Shown here: piece after piece, positions 56,574 to 64,000 of the stretch
Numbering within the stretch: position 1 is the stretch's first letter
Layout of the letters: each line of letters opens with the position of its first letter
Position numbers and translations under genes: made by a program
Assembly: GCA_016795325.1 (NCBI GenBank)
Contig: JAEUHY010000059.1
Span: forward strand, 1-64,000
Length of the DNA stretch: 64,000 bases
Source of the DNA: Planctomycetota bacterium
GTDB lineage: Bacteria; Planctomycetota; UBA1135; GCA-002686595
Reading direction: 5' to 3'
The notes under the pieces: generated by a model
Databases searched by the model: none
Told to the model about the DNA's origin: nothing
What the model saw: the letters and a program-made list of their open reading frames with translations, nothing else

Positions 56574-56945
56574 TCAGGGGAGCGGACTCAGCTTCATCCG
56601 TCCGAACGCAAGGAAGGCCATCAGCGCGCCGAGCGCCGCGCTCATCACGATCTGGCCGGTTTCCTTGTGTTGCGCGTGAACCCAGATGAACACCAGGCTT
56701 TCGAGTGCGAGCAGCGCCGCAGCGACGATGGTGAGCTTGGGCTGCACGCGCAGCAGGCCAGGGAGGATCAGCCCGAGCACGCACACCAGCTCGAGCACGC
56801 CCATGGCGGTCCACGCCGAGCGCGGCAGAGCGGCGAAGGACGGCACGTCCGCGCTGATCTTGTCGAACATGAAGACCTTCATGACGCCGGATGCAACGTA
56901 GAGCAGTGCAGTGAGCGCCTGCAGCACCCAGAGAAAGATGTTCAT
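56574..56945 (-). CDS. DoxX-like small membrane protein
   Basis: 123 residues with four hydrophobic helices (FLWVLQALTALLYVASGVMK, AMGVLELVCVLGLILPGLL, TIVAAALLALESLVFIWVHA, VMSAALGALMAFLAFG) and the DoxX/DUF4870-like charged spacing, for example a G-hydrophobic-K-hydrophobic first helix. DoxX-like proteins are quinone-associated or redox-linked membrane proteins of uncertain role. ATG 56945, with a GGGGT stretch upstream. Confidence 0.7.
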   Translation of the reverse strand: MNIFLWVLQALTALLYVASGVMKVFMFDKISADVPSFAALPRSAWTAMGVLELVCVLGLILPGLLRVQPKLTIVAAALLALESLVFIWVHAQHKETGQIVMSAALGALMAFLAFGRMKLSPLP

Positions 56946-56992
56946 GGAGCGGACCCCGAGTTCTGCGTGACGATTTTCTTCGCGGCGGCCGA

Positions 56993-58438
56993 TCAGCGAT
57001 CGATCGGCTCGGGTTTGGGCATGGCTTCGAGTGCGCGTCGGCGCAGCTCGCGCGAGCGTTGTAGCGCATCCGCATCGCGCGCGTCGCCGATCAGTTCGAG
57101 GGCGCGCAGCGCGAAGTCGAAGCCATCGCTGTCCGCCGGTGCGCGCTCCAGCGCCGTGCGCAGCGCGTCGCGTGCGGCGGCCGCGTTCGGCGGGAGCTCG
57201 CGCCGCAGTTCGGCCTCGAGCAACGTCGCGCGCAGTCCCTTGTCGAGCGAGTGGATCAAATCTTGGTCTTCGCCGGCGTCGACGAGCACCTGCACGAACT
57301 CGCCGACGGAAGCGAAGTTCATCCCTTTCGAGAGGGCGTCCACCGTCGCCGCACGCGTAGGCGAACCGGCGGCGAGTTGGGCCTTCACTTCCGCTGTCCC
57401 CTCCGGCGCGCCGATCGAAAGCAGGCCCTGGATCGTGGAGCCGTGCATGTGGCGCGCGTAGACGCTCGAAGGAGGGCGTCGCGCGATGTCGAGGAGCGGC
57501 GCGACGAGTGCGGGCGATTTCGCGCTCTCGAGGGCCGCCCGCGCGGTTCCGTTCTTGGCGAGCGCGGCGTCGAGTGCGCGCGCCCCCCAAGTCTCGCCGT
57601 CGGCTCGCAGGGCCGCGTTCCACAGTTTCTGTTGGATCATGCTCTGGGGCATGGCGAGCTCTCTCTGCAGCAGCCCCGTCCAGCGCGGATCGCTCACATC
57701 GCGAACGCCCCAGAGCGCGACCGCGAGCGGACCCAGATACAAGTCGAGCCCGCCTTGGGCGTCGCGGCTGGGCGGCGCATCCGCTCGATCGAGGACGTGC
57801 AGCACGTACTCGTTGAGTCCCTCCGTCGCGCCGGCCAGCGCGAGCGCGGCCACGCTGGTGCGGCCGAGCTCACGTTGCAACGAGTCCTGAAGGTAGGCCT
57901 TCTCGATCGCCTGTTGCGCGAGTCTTGCGACGATCTCCGGACCCAGATCGCGCGCCCAGGCCAGCGCGAGGGTCGCCGGCCCCGCACGGATGTCGTCCGG
58001 CGGCAAGCTGTCGATCAACTCGACGAGTTCCTGGGCGGAGACCTTGCGGGCGCGGACCTCGCGGGCGAGCGGGACCCAGTTCTCGTTGAGAGGGACCTCG
58101 AACTGTTGGCTCGCCGACTCGCTCGTATCGAATCGATCGAGCATGGCGAGCAGCTCCGCGCGCCGGCTCGGATCCAGTGCGGGCTGTGCGGGCTCGGCTT
58201 CGAGCTGTTCGGCAAACTGCTGCGCATCCGCTGCGACAGCATCGCGTGTGGATGGTGCGGCTAGTTCGGGCGTCGACGACGTCGGAGTTGTTTCCGTTGC
58301 GCGGCTGACCTCGTCGACGCTCGGCGTCGGCGCTTTCGCGCGCGCGACGAACCAGACGACGACGGCGAGCAGCAGCGCAATACCGATTCCGCCGCCGAGC
58401 AGCGCGCGGAACCTCACGTTCGGTTGACGGCCCGGCAT
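56993..58438 (-). CDS. Membrane-anchored helical (HEAT-like) protein of unknown function
   Basis: 481 residues from ATG 58438. A cytoplasmic basic start is followed by one membrane helix (ALLGGGIGIALLLAVVVWFV) and a Ser/Thr/Pro linker. The rest is helical with repeat-like units (SVAALALAGATEGLNEYVL, GPLAVALWGVRDVSDP, TIQGLLSIGAPEGTAEVKAQ, RATLLEAELRRELPPNAA), as in HEAT or PBS-lyase type scaffolds. No catalytic motif. It ends 47 bases before the DoxX-like gene on the same strand, so the two may form one unit. Confidence 0.65.
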   Translation of the reverse strand: MPGRQPNVRFRALLGGGIGIALLLAVVVWFVARAKAPTPSVDEVSRATETTPTSSTPELAAPSTRDAVAADAQQFAEQLEAEPAQPALDPSRRAELLAMLDRFDTSESASQQFEVPLNENWVPLAREVRARKVSAQELVELIDSLPPDDIRAGPATLALAWARDLGPEIVARLAQQAIEKAYLQDSLQRELGRTSVAALALAGATEGLNEYVLHVLDRADAPPSRDAQGGLDLYLGPLAVALWGVRDVSDPRWTGLLQRELAMPQSMIQQKLWNAALRADGETWGARALDAALAKNGTARAALESAKSPALVAPLLDIARRPPSSVYARHMHGSTIQGLLSIGAPEGTAEVKAQLAAGSPTRAATVDALSKGMNFASVGEFVQVLVDAGEDQDLIHSLDKGLRATLLEAELRRELPPNAAAARDALRTALERAPADSDGFDFALRALELIGDARDADALQRSRELRRRALEAMPKPEPIDR

Positions 58439-58697
58439 GGTGAGAGAAATCGTGGACTATGCGCGTCGCTTCGGTCCAGTCGTGCGCTGAGACAGGTCCT
58501 GGACGCGCGACATTTCTCTAGGCGCTTCCGGCAGCGTCGCAAGTCGCCGCACGACGGTCGTCGCTGCGGTTTGCCGAGCTCAACTCAGAGCGCGGCGCGC
58601 CCGGGTCGCCTGCTGGACATGGCGATCGCGTGACGCCGCTCGTTCAGCGCCTTGACTGCGCAGCGCGACGCTGGGCGAGCGCGCAACAACCCGCGCG

Positions 58698-59645
58698 TCA
58701 ACGTCCCTCGCGCCGGAACTCGAAACGCTGCGGCCGGCCGCCGTTCGTGTGGCCGACGAGCGCCGTGAGCGTCAGGCCGTCGGCGGAGAGCTCGTAGGAG
58801 ATGCGCTGCGGAAAGTCGTGGCGCGGATTGAGGAACACCGCGCGTCGCTCGCCGAGCTCGACCAGCGTGAATTCCGTCGGCGGCGCGCCATTGGGCTGCG
58901 CGACGTACACCAGACTCGTGTCGCGCTCGACGATGCGCAGGAACTCGAACGCGACCATGTTGCCGCGCGCGATGGTCCGCGAGGTGCCCATGAGCGCGCC
59001 GCCGGCCGCCGGGCTCCAGCGTTCGTCGAGCGCCGCCAGGCCCTGCGTTCCGACCCAAGCGCCCGACATCCAAGCGACGGCGTCGATCTTGGCCGGCGCC
59101 GGCGTCGGGAGCGGAATGTCCTGCGGACGGCGGTAGAGCGCCACGAACTCGAGCACCGAGGGCTTCTCGAACGAGACGCGCACGAGCAGACCCTCGGGCC
59201 GCGGCTCGAAGCGCGCGAGGGACTCGCTGATCTGCGGACCGTCGCGGCCCGGCGTCTCGATGCGCGCGCGGTACTCGAGCACGCCGTTGCGCCAGCCGCC
59301 GCTGTACTGCGACACGGCGCCGCGCAGTTTCAGTTCGCTGGTCGATCCATCGAGGTGCAGCCTTACGTCGTAAGGCTGCGCCGCCGTGCCCTGGACGACG
59401 ATGATCGCGTCCGCTTCGACGCGCAATCCAAAACGCGCGCCCATGCTCGGCCGCTGCTGGTCGACCGGACGGCCCGGGCTGCGGTCCTCGACATAGATCC
59501 AGTCGCCCGTGATGGAGGTGATGTCGGGCGCCGCTGGTGTTTGTGTCGTCGGCGGCGCTTGGCGCGTGCTTGCGAAGAGCGTCGAGCGCGTTGCGAACGC
59601 GCCTGCGAGCGCCAGGGCGGCGAACAGAGTGAATCGGGCGAGCAT
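58698..59645 (-). CDS. Exported protein with a C-terminal DUF6265-like domain
   Basis: ATG 59645 starts a signal peptide (LARFTLFAALALAGAFA). The first half (GDWIYVEDRSPGRPVDQQ, DVRLHLDGSTSELKLRGA, LEYRARIETPGRDGPQ) is an unassigned beta-rich domain. The second half has the DUF6265 pattern: WMSGAWVGTQGLAALDERWS, GGALMGTSRTIARGNMVAFE, LVYVAQPNGAPPTEFTLVE and FLNPRHDFPQRISYEL. The domain is lipocalin-like in size; its role is unknown. It stands alone, with 340 bases to the next gene upstream. Confidence 0.75.
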   Translation of the reverse strand: MLARFTLFAALALAGAFATRSTLFASTRQAPPTTQTPAAPDITSITGDWIYVEDRSPGRPVDQQRPSMGARFGLRVEADAIIVVQGTAAQPYDVRLHLDGSTSELKLRGAVSQYSGGWRNGVLEYRARIETPGRDGPQISESLARFEPRPEGLLVRVSFEKPSVLEFVALYRRPQDIPLPTPAPAKIDAVAWMSGAWVGTQGLAALDERWSPAAGGALMGTSRTIARGNMVAFEFLRIVERDTSLVYVAQPNGAPPTEFTLVELGERRAVFLNPRHDFPQRISYELSADGLTLTALVGHTNGGRPQRFEFRREGR

Positions 59646-59992
59646 GGGGGATGCGTTGGATTCGGATGCGTGTGTGCAGCACGGCGGCGAGCACGAAGCG
59701 TGCCGAGCCGCACGCCGCAGGCCAGGATGTCCGCATGCGGCGCGCGAACAAGCTATCCGCGCGCGGCGCCGCCTGTGCGCTGGTTCAGCGGCTGAACACG
59801 TTCGAAAACGCGCGTGCGGACGTCGCGCGGCCGAGCGCCGGCGCACAGCGAAGCGCTCGGGGCTGGGCCGCAGTGCGCGGAGCGCTGGCGCGCGAGGCAC
59901 GCTCGCCACAGACGAAAAACGCGCGCCCGAATCGTCGTGACTCGGGCGCGCGCTGTTGGGCGCACGGCGCTGTGCTGCGCCGTGTCAGTGCC
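59646..59992. other. Intergenic stretch with the terminator of the delta-60 gene
   Basis: About 347 bases. Holds the hairpin at 59920-59953 and presumably the promoter of the DUF6265-like gene. No gene seen. Confidence 0.4.
59920..59953 (-). terminator. Terminator of the first delta-60 repeat gene
   Basis: A 14-bp stem with one A-C mismatch (59920-59933 with 59940-59953) followed on the minus strand by TTTTTCGTC. Nearly identical to the hairpin at 62967. Confidence 0.8.
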
Positions 59993-60640
59993 TCATGGAA
60001 CCGTGATGAACTCGAGCGCGTTGCTCAGCGCCACCGACTTCGGCGCCGGCGGGTCGCGGTACCAGGCTTGAGCCTGGACGTTGAGGCCAGCGGCGAAGGG
60101 CGCGCCGAGCGCGCTGGGCTGCGAGCTCAAGTACGCCAGCCAGTCCTGTTGGAACGAGCCGTTGCACGTTCCCGCGGCGCCGCCGGAGTTCTGCACGGTC
60201 ATGCGCTGCACCGGCGCCTTCACACAGAAGAAGCTCGTGTTCCCGGCGCCGAGCGGCGTGCTCGTGCGACCGCCGAGCGCGTAGTAAACGAGCCCCTGTT
60301 TGGCGGCGTCGACGTTCTGCACGTCGAGCGTGAAGCCGCTGGTCGCGCTGACGCTCGCCACGCCGCTCGCGCTGATGCTCGGCGCACATCCCTGGCTCGA
60401 CACTGCGGAGGTGCAGTAGTTGGCCCAGTCGATCCAGGCGAGCTTCACGCGCGCGATGCGGTGGCGCACGACGCCGTCGTACTGCGTGAAGTCGCCGGCG
60501 ATCACGAGATCGCCGCCGGGTTCGCGCAGCGTGGCGAGGATGTTCCCGTTCGCGCCCGGGCCCGGATCGAAGCCCAGGTCGAGCGCGCCGCTGGGCAACA
60601 CACGCGCGACCAACGAACGCGGCACGCCGTCGTAGCTGCT
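59993..60640 (-). repeat. Duplicated C-terminal coding region, copy 1
   Basis: This stretch and 63035-63700 encode the shared C-terminal module and last delta-60 repeat, with long runs of identical DNA that fade toward the N-terminal side. Together with the matching terminators, this points to a recent tandem duplication or gene conversion. Confidence 0.75.
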
Positions 60641-62734
60641 GAAGGCGCCGCGCAAGAGCGACGTGCCGTCCAGTTGCGGCAGGATCCCGCTCGCGCCGAC
60701 GTTCGCGCCCACTCCGGTGAAGCTCACGGCGTCGAGCGAACCGTCGCTGCGCAGGCGCGCCACGCGCCCGCGCGGCACGCCGGCCACCGAGGTGAAGGCG
60801 CCGCTGATCAGGACGGACCCGTCGGCTTCCAGCGCGAGCGCGCCGACCGATGCGTTGGGCCCAGCGCCCGGATCGAAGCTCGCATCGAGCGTCCCATCCG
60901 CGTTCAGCCGCGCGACGCGGTTGCGCGGCACTCCGCCGATCGTGGTGAAGCTCCCGGCCACGAGCACGCGACCGTCGGGCTGCAGCGCGAGCTTGTCGAG
61001 CAGGTTGTTGGCGACGGCGCTGCTCTGGAAGCTCGCGTCGATGCTGCCGTCGACGGCCAGGCGCCGCACGCTGCGGATCACACCGCCGGGCGAGTTGGCC
61101 ACGGTCGCGACGAGTAGCTTGCCGTCGGCCTGCTGCACCACATCGGCGATGCCGCCGAGCGTCGTGCCCGCGTCGAACGAACTGTCGAGCGCGCCCTGCG
61201 CGTCGGTGCGCGCGAGCGAGCGCCGCGGCGCACCGTCGAAGGTCGTGAAGCTGCCGACGACCAACACGCCGCCGTTCGCTTGGCCCACCAGTTTCGAGAT
61301 GCTGCCGTTGGGGCCTGCGCTGGGTCCGAACGCTGCGGCGAGACTGCCGTCGGCTTCGAGCAATGCGAGGCGGTTCGTGGCGACATCGTTGTAGGTATCG
61401 AAGTCGCCGCCGATCCACAGCTTGCCGTCGGGCCGCCGCGCGAGCGCGCGCACCGAGCCCGTGGCGCCCCGTCCAGGACTGAAGGATGTGTCGTGGGCGC
61501 CGTTGGGCTCGAGGCGCGCGAGGCCGCGCCGCGGCGTGCCGGCGACGCGGCGGAACTGCCCGGTCATCAGCACGCGCCCCGACGGTTCGAGCGCGAGCGC
61601 CGCCACGAAGCTGTCCGCTCCGGGACCGGGATCGAAGCTCGTGTCGAGCGCGCCGTTCGCCTCCAGGCGCGCCACGAAGCGCCGCGCGGCGCCGCCGAAG
61701 AACTTGAAGTCGCCGCCAGCCAGCACGCGCCCGTCGGGTTGAACCGATAGGTGCGACACGAAGCTGTTCGCGCCGCTGCCCGGATCGAAGCTCGGGTCGA
61801 CGGCGCCGTTCGACAGCAGCCGCGCCACGCGCACGCGCGAGACGCCGTTGACGGATTGGAAGTTGCCGCCGACCAGCACGCGCCCGTCGGGCTGCAGCGC
61901 GAGCGCGAAGACCTTCAGGTCGAAACCCGTGCCGGGGTCGAAGCTCGGGTCGACGCTTCCGTTCGGCAAGAGCCGCGCGATGCGGCCGCGCGGCAGCCCG
62001 CCGAAGCTCGTGAAGCCGCCGCCGACGAGCACGCCGCCGTCGGGCTGCAGCGCGATGGCCTCGACCGATAGCCCGAGCGAGTTCCCGACCGCGCCTTCGC
62101 CCGGATCGAAGCTCGCGTCCAGGCTGCCATCCGAGTTCAGGCGCGCGACCGTCGCGCGCGGCGCGGGGCCGACGAACAGGAACGGGCCGCCGATCAGCAA
62201 CTTGCCGTCGGGCTGCAGCGCCAGCGCGTTGACCTGGGTGATGGACCCCGCCGCGAAGCTCGGGTCCAACGCACCGTCGCTCAGGGTCCGTGCGAGGCTC
62301 TCCCGCGGCGCGCCGTCGTAAGCGTCGAACTTTCCGGCGACGAGCGCGCGCCCATCGGGCTGCAACACGATGGCGCGCACGAACCCGGTCTCCACCGGAC
62401 CGCCGTTCGTGGCCGCGACTCCGCGCTTGAAGCTCGCGTCGACGCTGCCGTCGGAGTTGAGCCGCGCGATGTTGCCCGCCGGGCCACCGTGCAGCGTGCT
62501 GAACTGCCCGCCGATCCACACCCGGCCGTCGGGCTGGCGTGCGAGCACCATTCCCGAGCCGCTATTGGAACTGCCGCCAAAGCCCACACCCTCGCCGAAG
62601 CGACCGTCGTCGAGCGTGTTGAAGCTCGGATCGTTGGCCCCGTCCTGCGCTGGCGCAGCAGCAGCGAACGCGAGGGGCAAAGCGGCGGCCAGTGCGGCGC
62701 GTAGCGTGAACGCCGGGGCGAAAGTGGCAAGCAT
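59993..62734 (-). CDS. Secreted delta-60 repeat protein with the Asn-Tyr-Cys-Thr C-terminal module
   Basis: ATG 62734 is preceded by GAGAGG and starts a signal peptide (TLRAALAAALPLAFAAAAPAQ). About 14 tandem repeats of 55-60 residues follow, each with a L-x-L-Q-P-D-G-[RK]-[VL]-L-[VI]-[GA]-G strand and a R-[VL]-A-R-L-x-x-[DN]-G-[ST]-[LV]-D-x-S-F-D-P-G end, which is the delta-60 pattern. A few repeats are degenerate (QANGGVLVVG, QLDGTSLLRG). The last 145 residues are the shared module beginning NYCTSAVSSQGCAPSI and ending QAWYRDPPAPKSVALSNALE. The 3' half is nearly identical in DNA to the gene at 63035. Confidence 0.9.
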   Translation of the reverse strand: MLATFAPAFTLRAALAAALPLAFAAAAPAQDGANDPSFNTLDDGRFGEGVGFGGSSNSGSGMVLARQPDGRVWIGGQFSTLHGGPAGNIARLNSDGSVDASFKRGVAATNGGPVETGFVRAIVLQPDGRALVAGKFDAYDGAPRESLARTLSDGALDPSFAAGSITQVNALALQPDGKLLIGGPFLFVGPAPRATVARLNSDGSLDASFDPGEGAVGNSLGLSVEAIALQPDGGVLVGGGFTSFGGLPRGRIARLLPNGSVDPSFDPGTGFDLKVFALALQPDGRVLVGGNFQSVNGVSRVRVARLLSNGAVDPSFDPGSGANSFVSHLSVQPDGRVLAGGDFKFFGGAARRFVARLEANGALDTSFDPGPGADSFVAALALEPSGRVLMTGQFRRVAGTPRRGLARLEPNGAHDTSFSPGRGATGSVRALARRPDGKLWIGGDFDTYNDVATNRLALLEADGSLAAAFGPSAGPNGSISKLVGQANGGVLVVGSFTTFDGAPRRSLARTDAQGALDSSFDAGTTLGGIADVVQQADGKLLVATVANSPGGVIRSVRRLAVDGSIDASFQSSAVANNLLDKLALQPDGRVLVAGSFTTIGGVPRNRVARLNADGTLDASFDPGAGPNASVGALALEADGSVLISGAFTSVAGVPRGRVARLRSDGSLDAVSFTGVGANVGASGILPQLDGTSLLRGAFSSYDGVPRSLVARVLPSGALDLGFDPGPGANGNILATLREPGGDLVIAGDFTQYDGVVRHRIARVKLAWIDWANYCTSAVSSQGCAPSISASGVASVSATSGFTLDVQNVDAAKQGLVYYALGGRTSTPLGAGNTSFFCVKAPVQRMTVQNSGGAAGTCNGSFQQDWLAYLSSQPSALGAPFAAGLNVQAQAWYRDPPAPKSVALSNALEFITVP

Positions 62735-62966
62735 GGCGAACCTCTCGGCGCTGAAAGCGCCGCGGTGGGGAAGGGGCGTGGCCGTTCGTGTGCACACCGG
62801 GGATGCGGAGCACACGCGAGCGCGTTTAGCGCGAGCGCCTTCGAGGGTAACCGACACACCGTGGGGTGGGGCGCGAACCGTCGAGTGGGCTTCACAGTGG
62901 CTTGTCGGAGCTCGCAGCGAGTCCGCGCGCTCGTGTGTGTGTTGCGCGCGCCTCAGCGACGAAAAA

Positions 62967-62999
62967 CGCGCGCCCGAGTCGTCGTGACTCGGGCGCGCG
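62967..62999 (-). terminator. Terminator of the second delta-60 repeat gene
   Basis: A perfect 14-bp stem (62967-62980 with 62986-62999), a 5-base loop and, on the minus strand, TTTTTCGTC after it: a classic rho-independent terminator. Confidence 0.85.
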
Positions 63000-63034
63000 C
63001 TGTTGGGCGCACGGCGCTGCGCCTTGTCAGTGCA

Positions 63035-63700
63035 TCAGGGCACCGTGATGAACTCGAGCGCGTTGCTCAGCGCGACCGACTTCGGCGCCGGCGGGTCGCG
63101 GTACCAGGCTTGCGCCTGGACGTTGAGGCCAGCGGCGAAGGGCGCGCCGAGCGCGCTGGGCTGCGAGTTCAAGAACGCGAGCCAATCCTGTTGGAGCGTG
63201 CCGTTGCAGGTTCCCGCGGCGCCGCCCGAGTTCTGCACGAACATGCGCTGCACCGGCGCCTTCACGCAGAAGAAGCTCGTGTTGCCGGCGCCGAGCGAAC
63301 TGCCGCTGCGGCCGCCGAGCCCGTAGAACACGAGCCCTTGGCGTGCGCCGTCGACGTTCTGCACGTCGAGCGTGAAGCCGCTCGCCGCGCTGACGCTCGC
63401 CACGCCGCTCGCGCTGATGCTCGGCGAGCAGCCCTGGCTCGAAGTGCCCGAGGTGCAGTAGTTCACCACGTCGATCCACGCGAGCTCGACACGCGCGATC
63501 CCGTGGCGCGGCGCGCCGTCGTACTGCGTGAATCCGCCGACGATCGCGAGGTCTCCGCCCGGTTCGCGCACCCAATCGCTGATGCCGCCGTTGGTCCCCG
63601 TGCCCGGATCGAAGCTCAGGTCGAGCGCGCCGCTGCGAAGCACGCGAGCGATGCCCCGGCGCGCCACGCCGCCGAACTGCGTGAATTGGCCGCGCAGCAG
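63035..63700 (-). repeat. Duplicated C-terminal coding region, copy 2
   Basis: Second copy of the region at 59993-60640; the first 430 bases are almost identical between the two. Confidence 0.75.
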
Positions 63701-64000
63701 CACCGACCCGTCGAGTTGCGGCAAGAAGCCCGTCACGAACGAGTTCGCGCCCGATCCGATGCCGGCGACGAAGCTCGTCAAGTCGACCGAGCCGTCGCTG
63801 TTCAGGCGCGCAACGCGCTGGCGCGGTTGACCGTCGAACTGGGTGAAGTTGCCGCTCACGAGCAGCGAGCCGTCGCTCTCGAGCGCGAAGTTCACCATCC
63901 AGCTGTTCGGCCCGGCGCCGACGTCGAAGCTCAGGTCGAGCGAGCCGTCGCTGTTGAGGCGCGCCAACGTGTGGCGCGGCGTTCCGTTGAAGCTCGCGAA
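63035..64000 (-). CDS. Delta-60 repeat protein with the Asn-Tyr-Cys-Thr C-terminal module (partial, cut by the window edge)
   Basis: The frame is open to the last base of the window; the N-terminus lies outside. At least four delta-60 repeats are visible (FASFNGTPRHTLARLNSDGS at the edge, then NFTQFDGQPRQRVARLNSDG, QFTQFGGVARRGIARVLRSG and GFTQYDGAPRHGIARVELAW). The C-terminal module (NYCTSGTSSQGCSPSI to QAWYRDPPAPKSVALSNALE) is almost the same as in the gene at 59993. It is a tandem paralog on the same strand, presumably also secreted. Confidence 0.9.
   Translation of the reverse strand, partial: FASFNGTPRHTLARLNSDGSLDLSFDVGAGPNSWMVNFALESDGSLLVSGNFTQFDGQPRQRVARLNSDGSVDLTSFVAGIGSGANSFVTGFLPQLDGSVLLRGQFTQFGGVARRGIARVLRSGALDLSFDPGTGTNGGISDWVREPGGDLAIVGGFTQYDGAPRHGIARVELAWIDVVNYCTSGTSSQGCSPSISASGVASVSAASGFTLDVQNVDGARQGLVFYGLGGRSGSSLGAGNTSFFCVKAPVQRMFVQNSGGAAGTCNGTLQQDWLAFLNSQPSALGAPFAAGLNVQAQAWYRDPPAPKSVALSNALEFITVP

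Noticed and set aside
59993..64000. CRISPR-like repeat array
   Set aside because: The regular repeats encode delta-60 protein repeats in frame; there are no short direct repeats with spacers.

Overview
The window is about 70% G+C and reads as one contiguous chromosomal segment of a planctomycete-like bacterium (phylum Planctomycetota inferred, species not identifiable). Pointers are the Tat-exported DUF1800/DUF1501 pair, several ECF sigma factors including one fused to a large sensor-like C-terminus, many secreted FG-GAP/VCBS and delta-60 repeat proteins, and a shared C-terminal module (starting Asn-Tyr-Cys-Thr) on five exported proteins. I found no rRNA, tRNA, CRISPR array, insertion sequence or phage gene.

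Left part (1-22.6 kb): a secreted VWA protein; the DUF1800-DUF1501 operon closed by a hairpin; a 3.3-kb sigma-factor/carboxypeptidase-regulatory-domain fusion; an FG-GAP secreted protein; a remnant resembling the N-terminus of a SIR2-like protein; an orphan DUF433 protein; aconitase AcnA; a beta-propeller-like secreted protein; a small HMA-like lipoprotein; a two-domain fasciclin protein; a polytopic membrane protein; and a secreted metzincin-type protease overlapping a lipoprotein sulfatase-fold hydrolase with Thr at the usual Cys/Ser position.

Middle part (22.7-38.4 kb): a three-gene minus-strand unit joined by 4-base overlaps, made of an ASPIC/UnbV lipoprotein, a B12-type radical SAM protein with a PqqD-like C-terminus and a CX4CX2C cluster motif, and a 59-residue peptide. 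This looks like an unassigned RiPP-type locus. Next come secreted repeat proteins, YbaK, the acyl-CoA dehydrogenase FadE with a TetR-type palindrome at its promoter, a membrane protein overlapping a methyltransferase-kinase fusion, a nitrilase-family amidohydrolase and a small exported protein.

Right-centre (38.7-53.6 kb): the most unusual region. Two separate ECF sigma / membrane anti-sigma / CHAT-protease operons flank three tandem paralogous secreted proteins that all end in the same basic tail (core LINEIHRRKRIRPIG). The arrangement suggests a sigma-controlled protease-substrate system; this is inference.

Right end (54-64 kb): a membrane-anchored protein with carboxypeptidase-regulatory-like segments, a DoxX-like protein, a HEAT-like membrane-anchored protein, a DUF6265-like exported protein, and two tandem delta-60 repeat proteins whose shared C-terminal modules and terminators are nearly identical at DNA level. 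The last is cut by the window edge.
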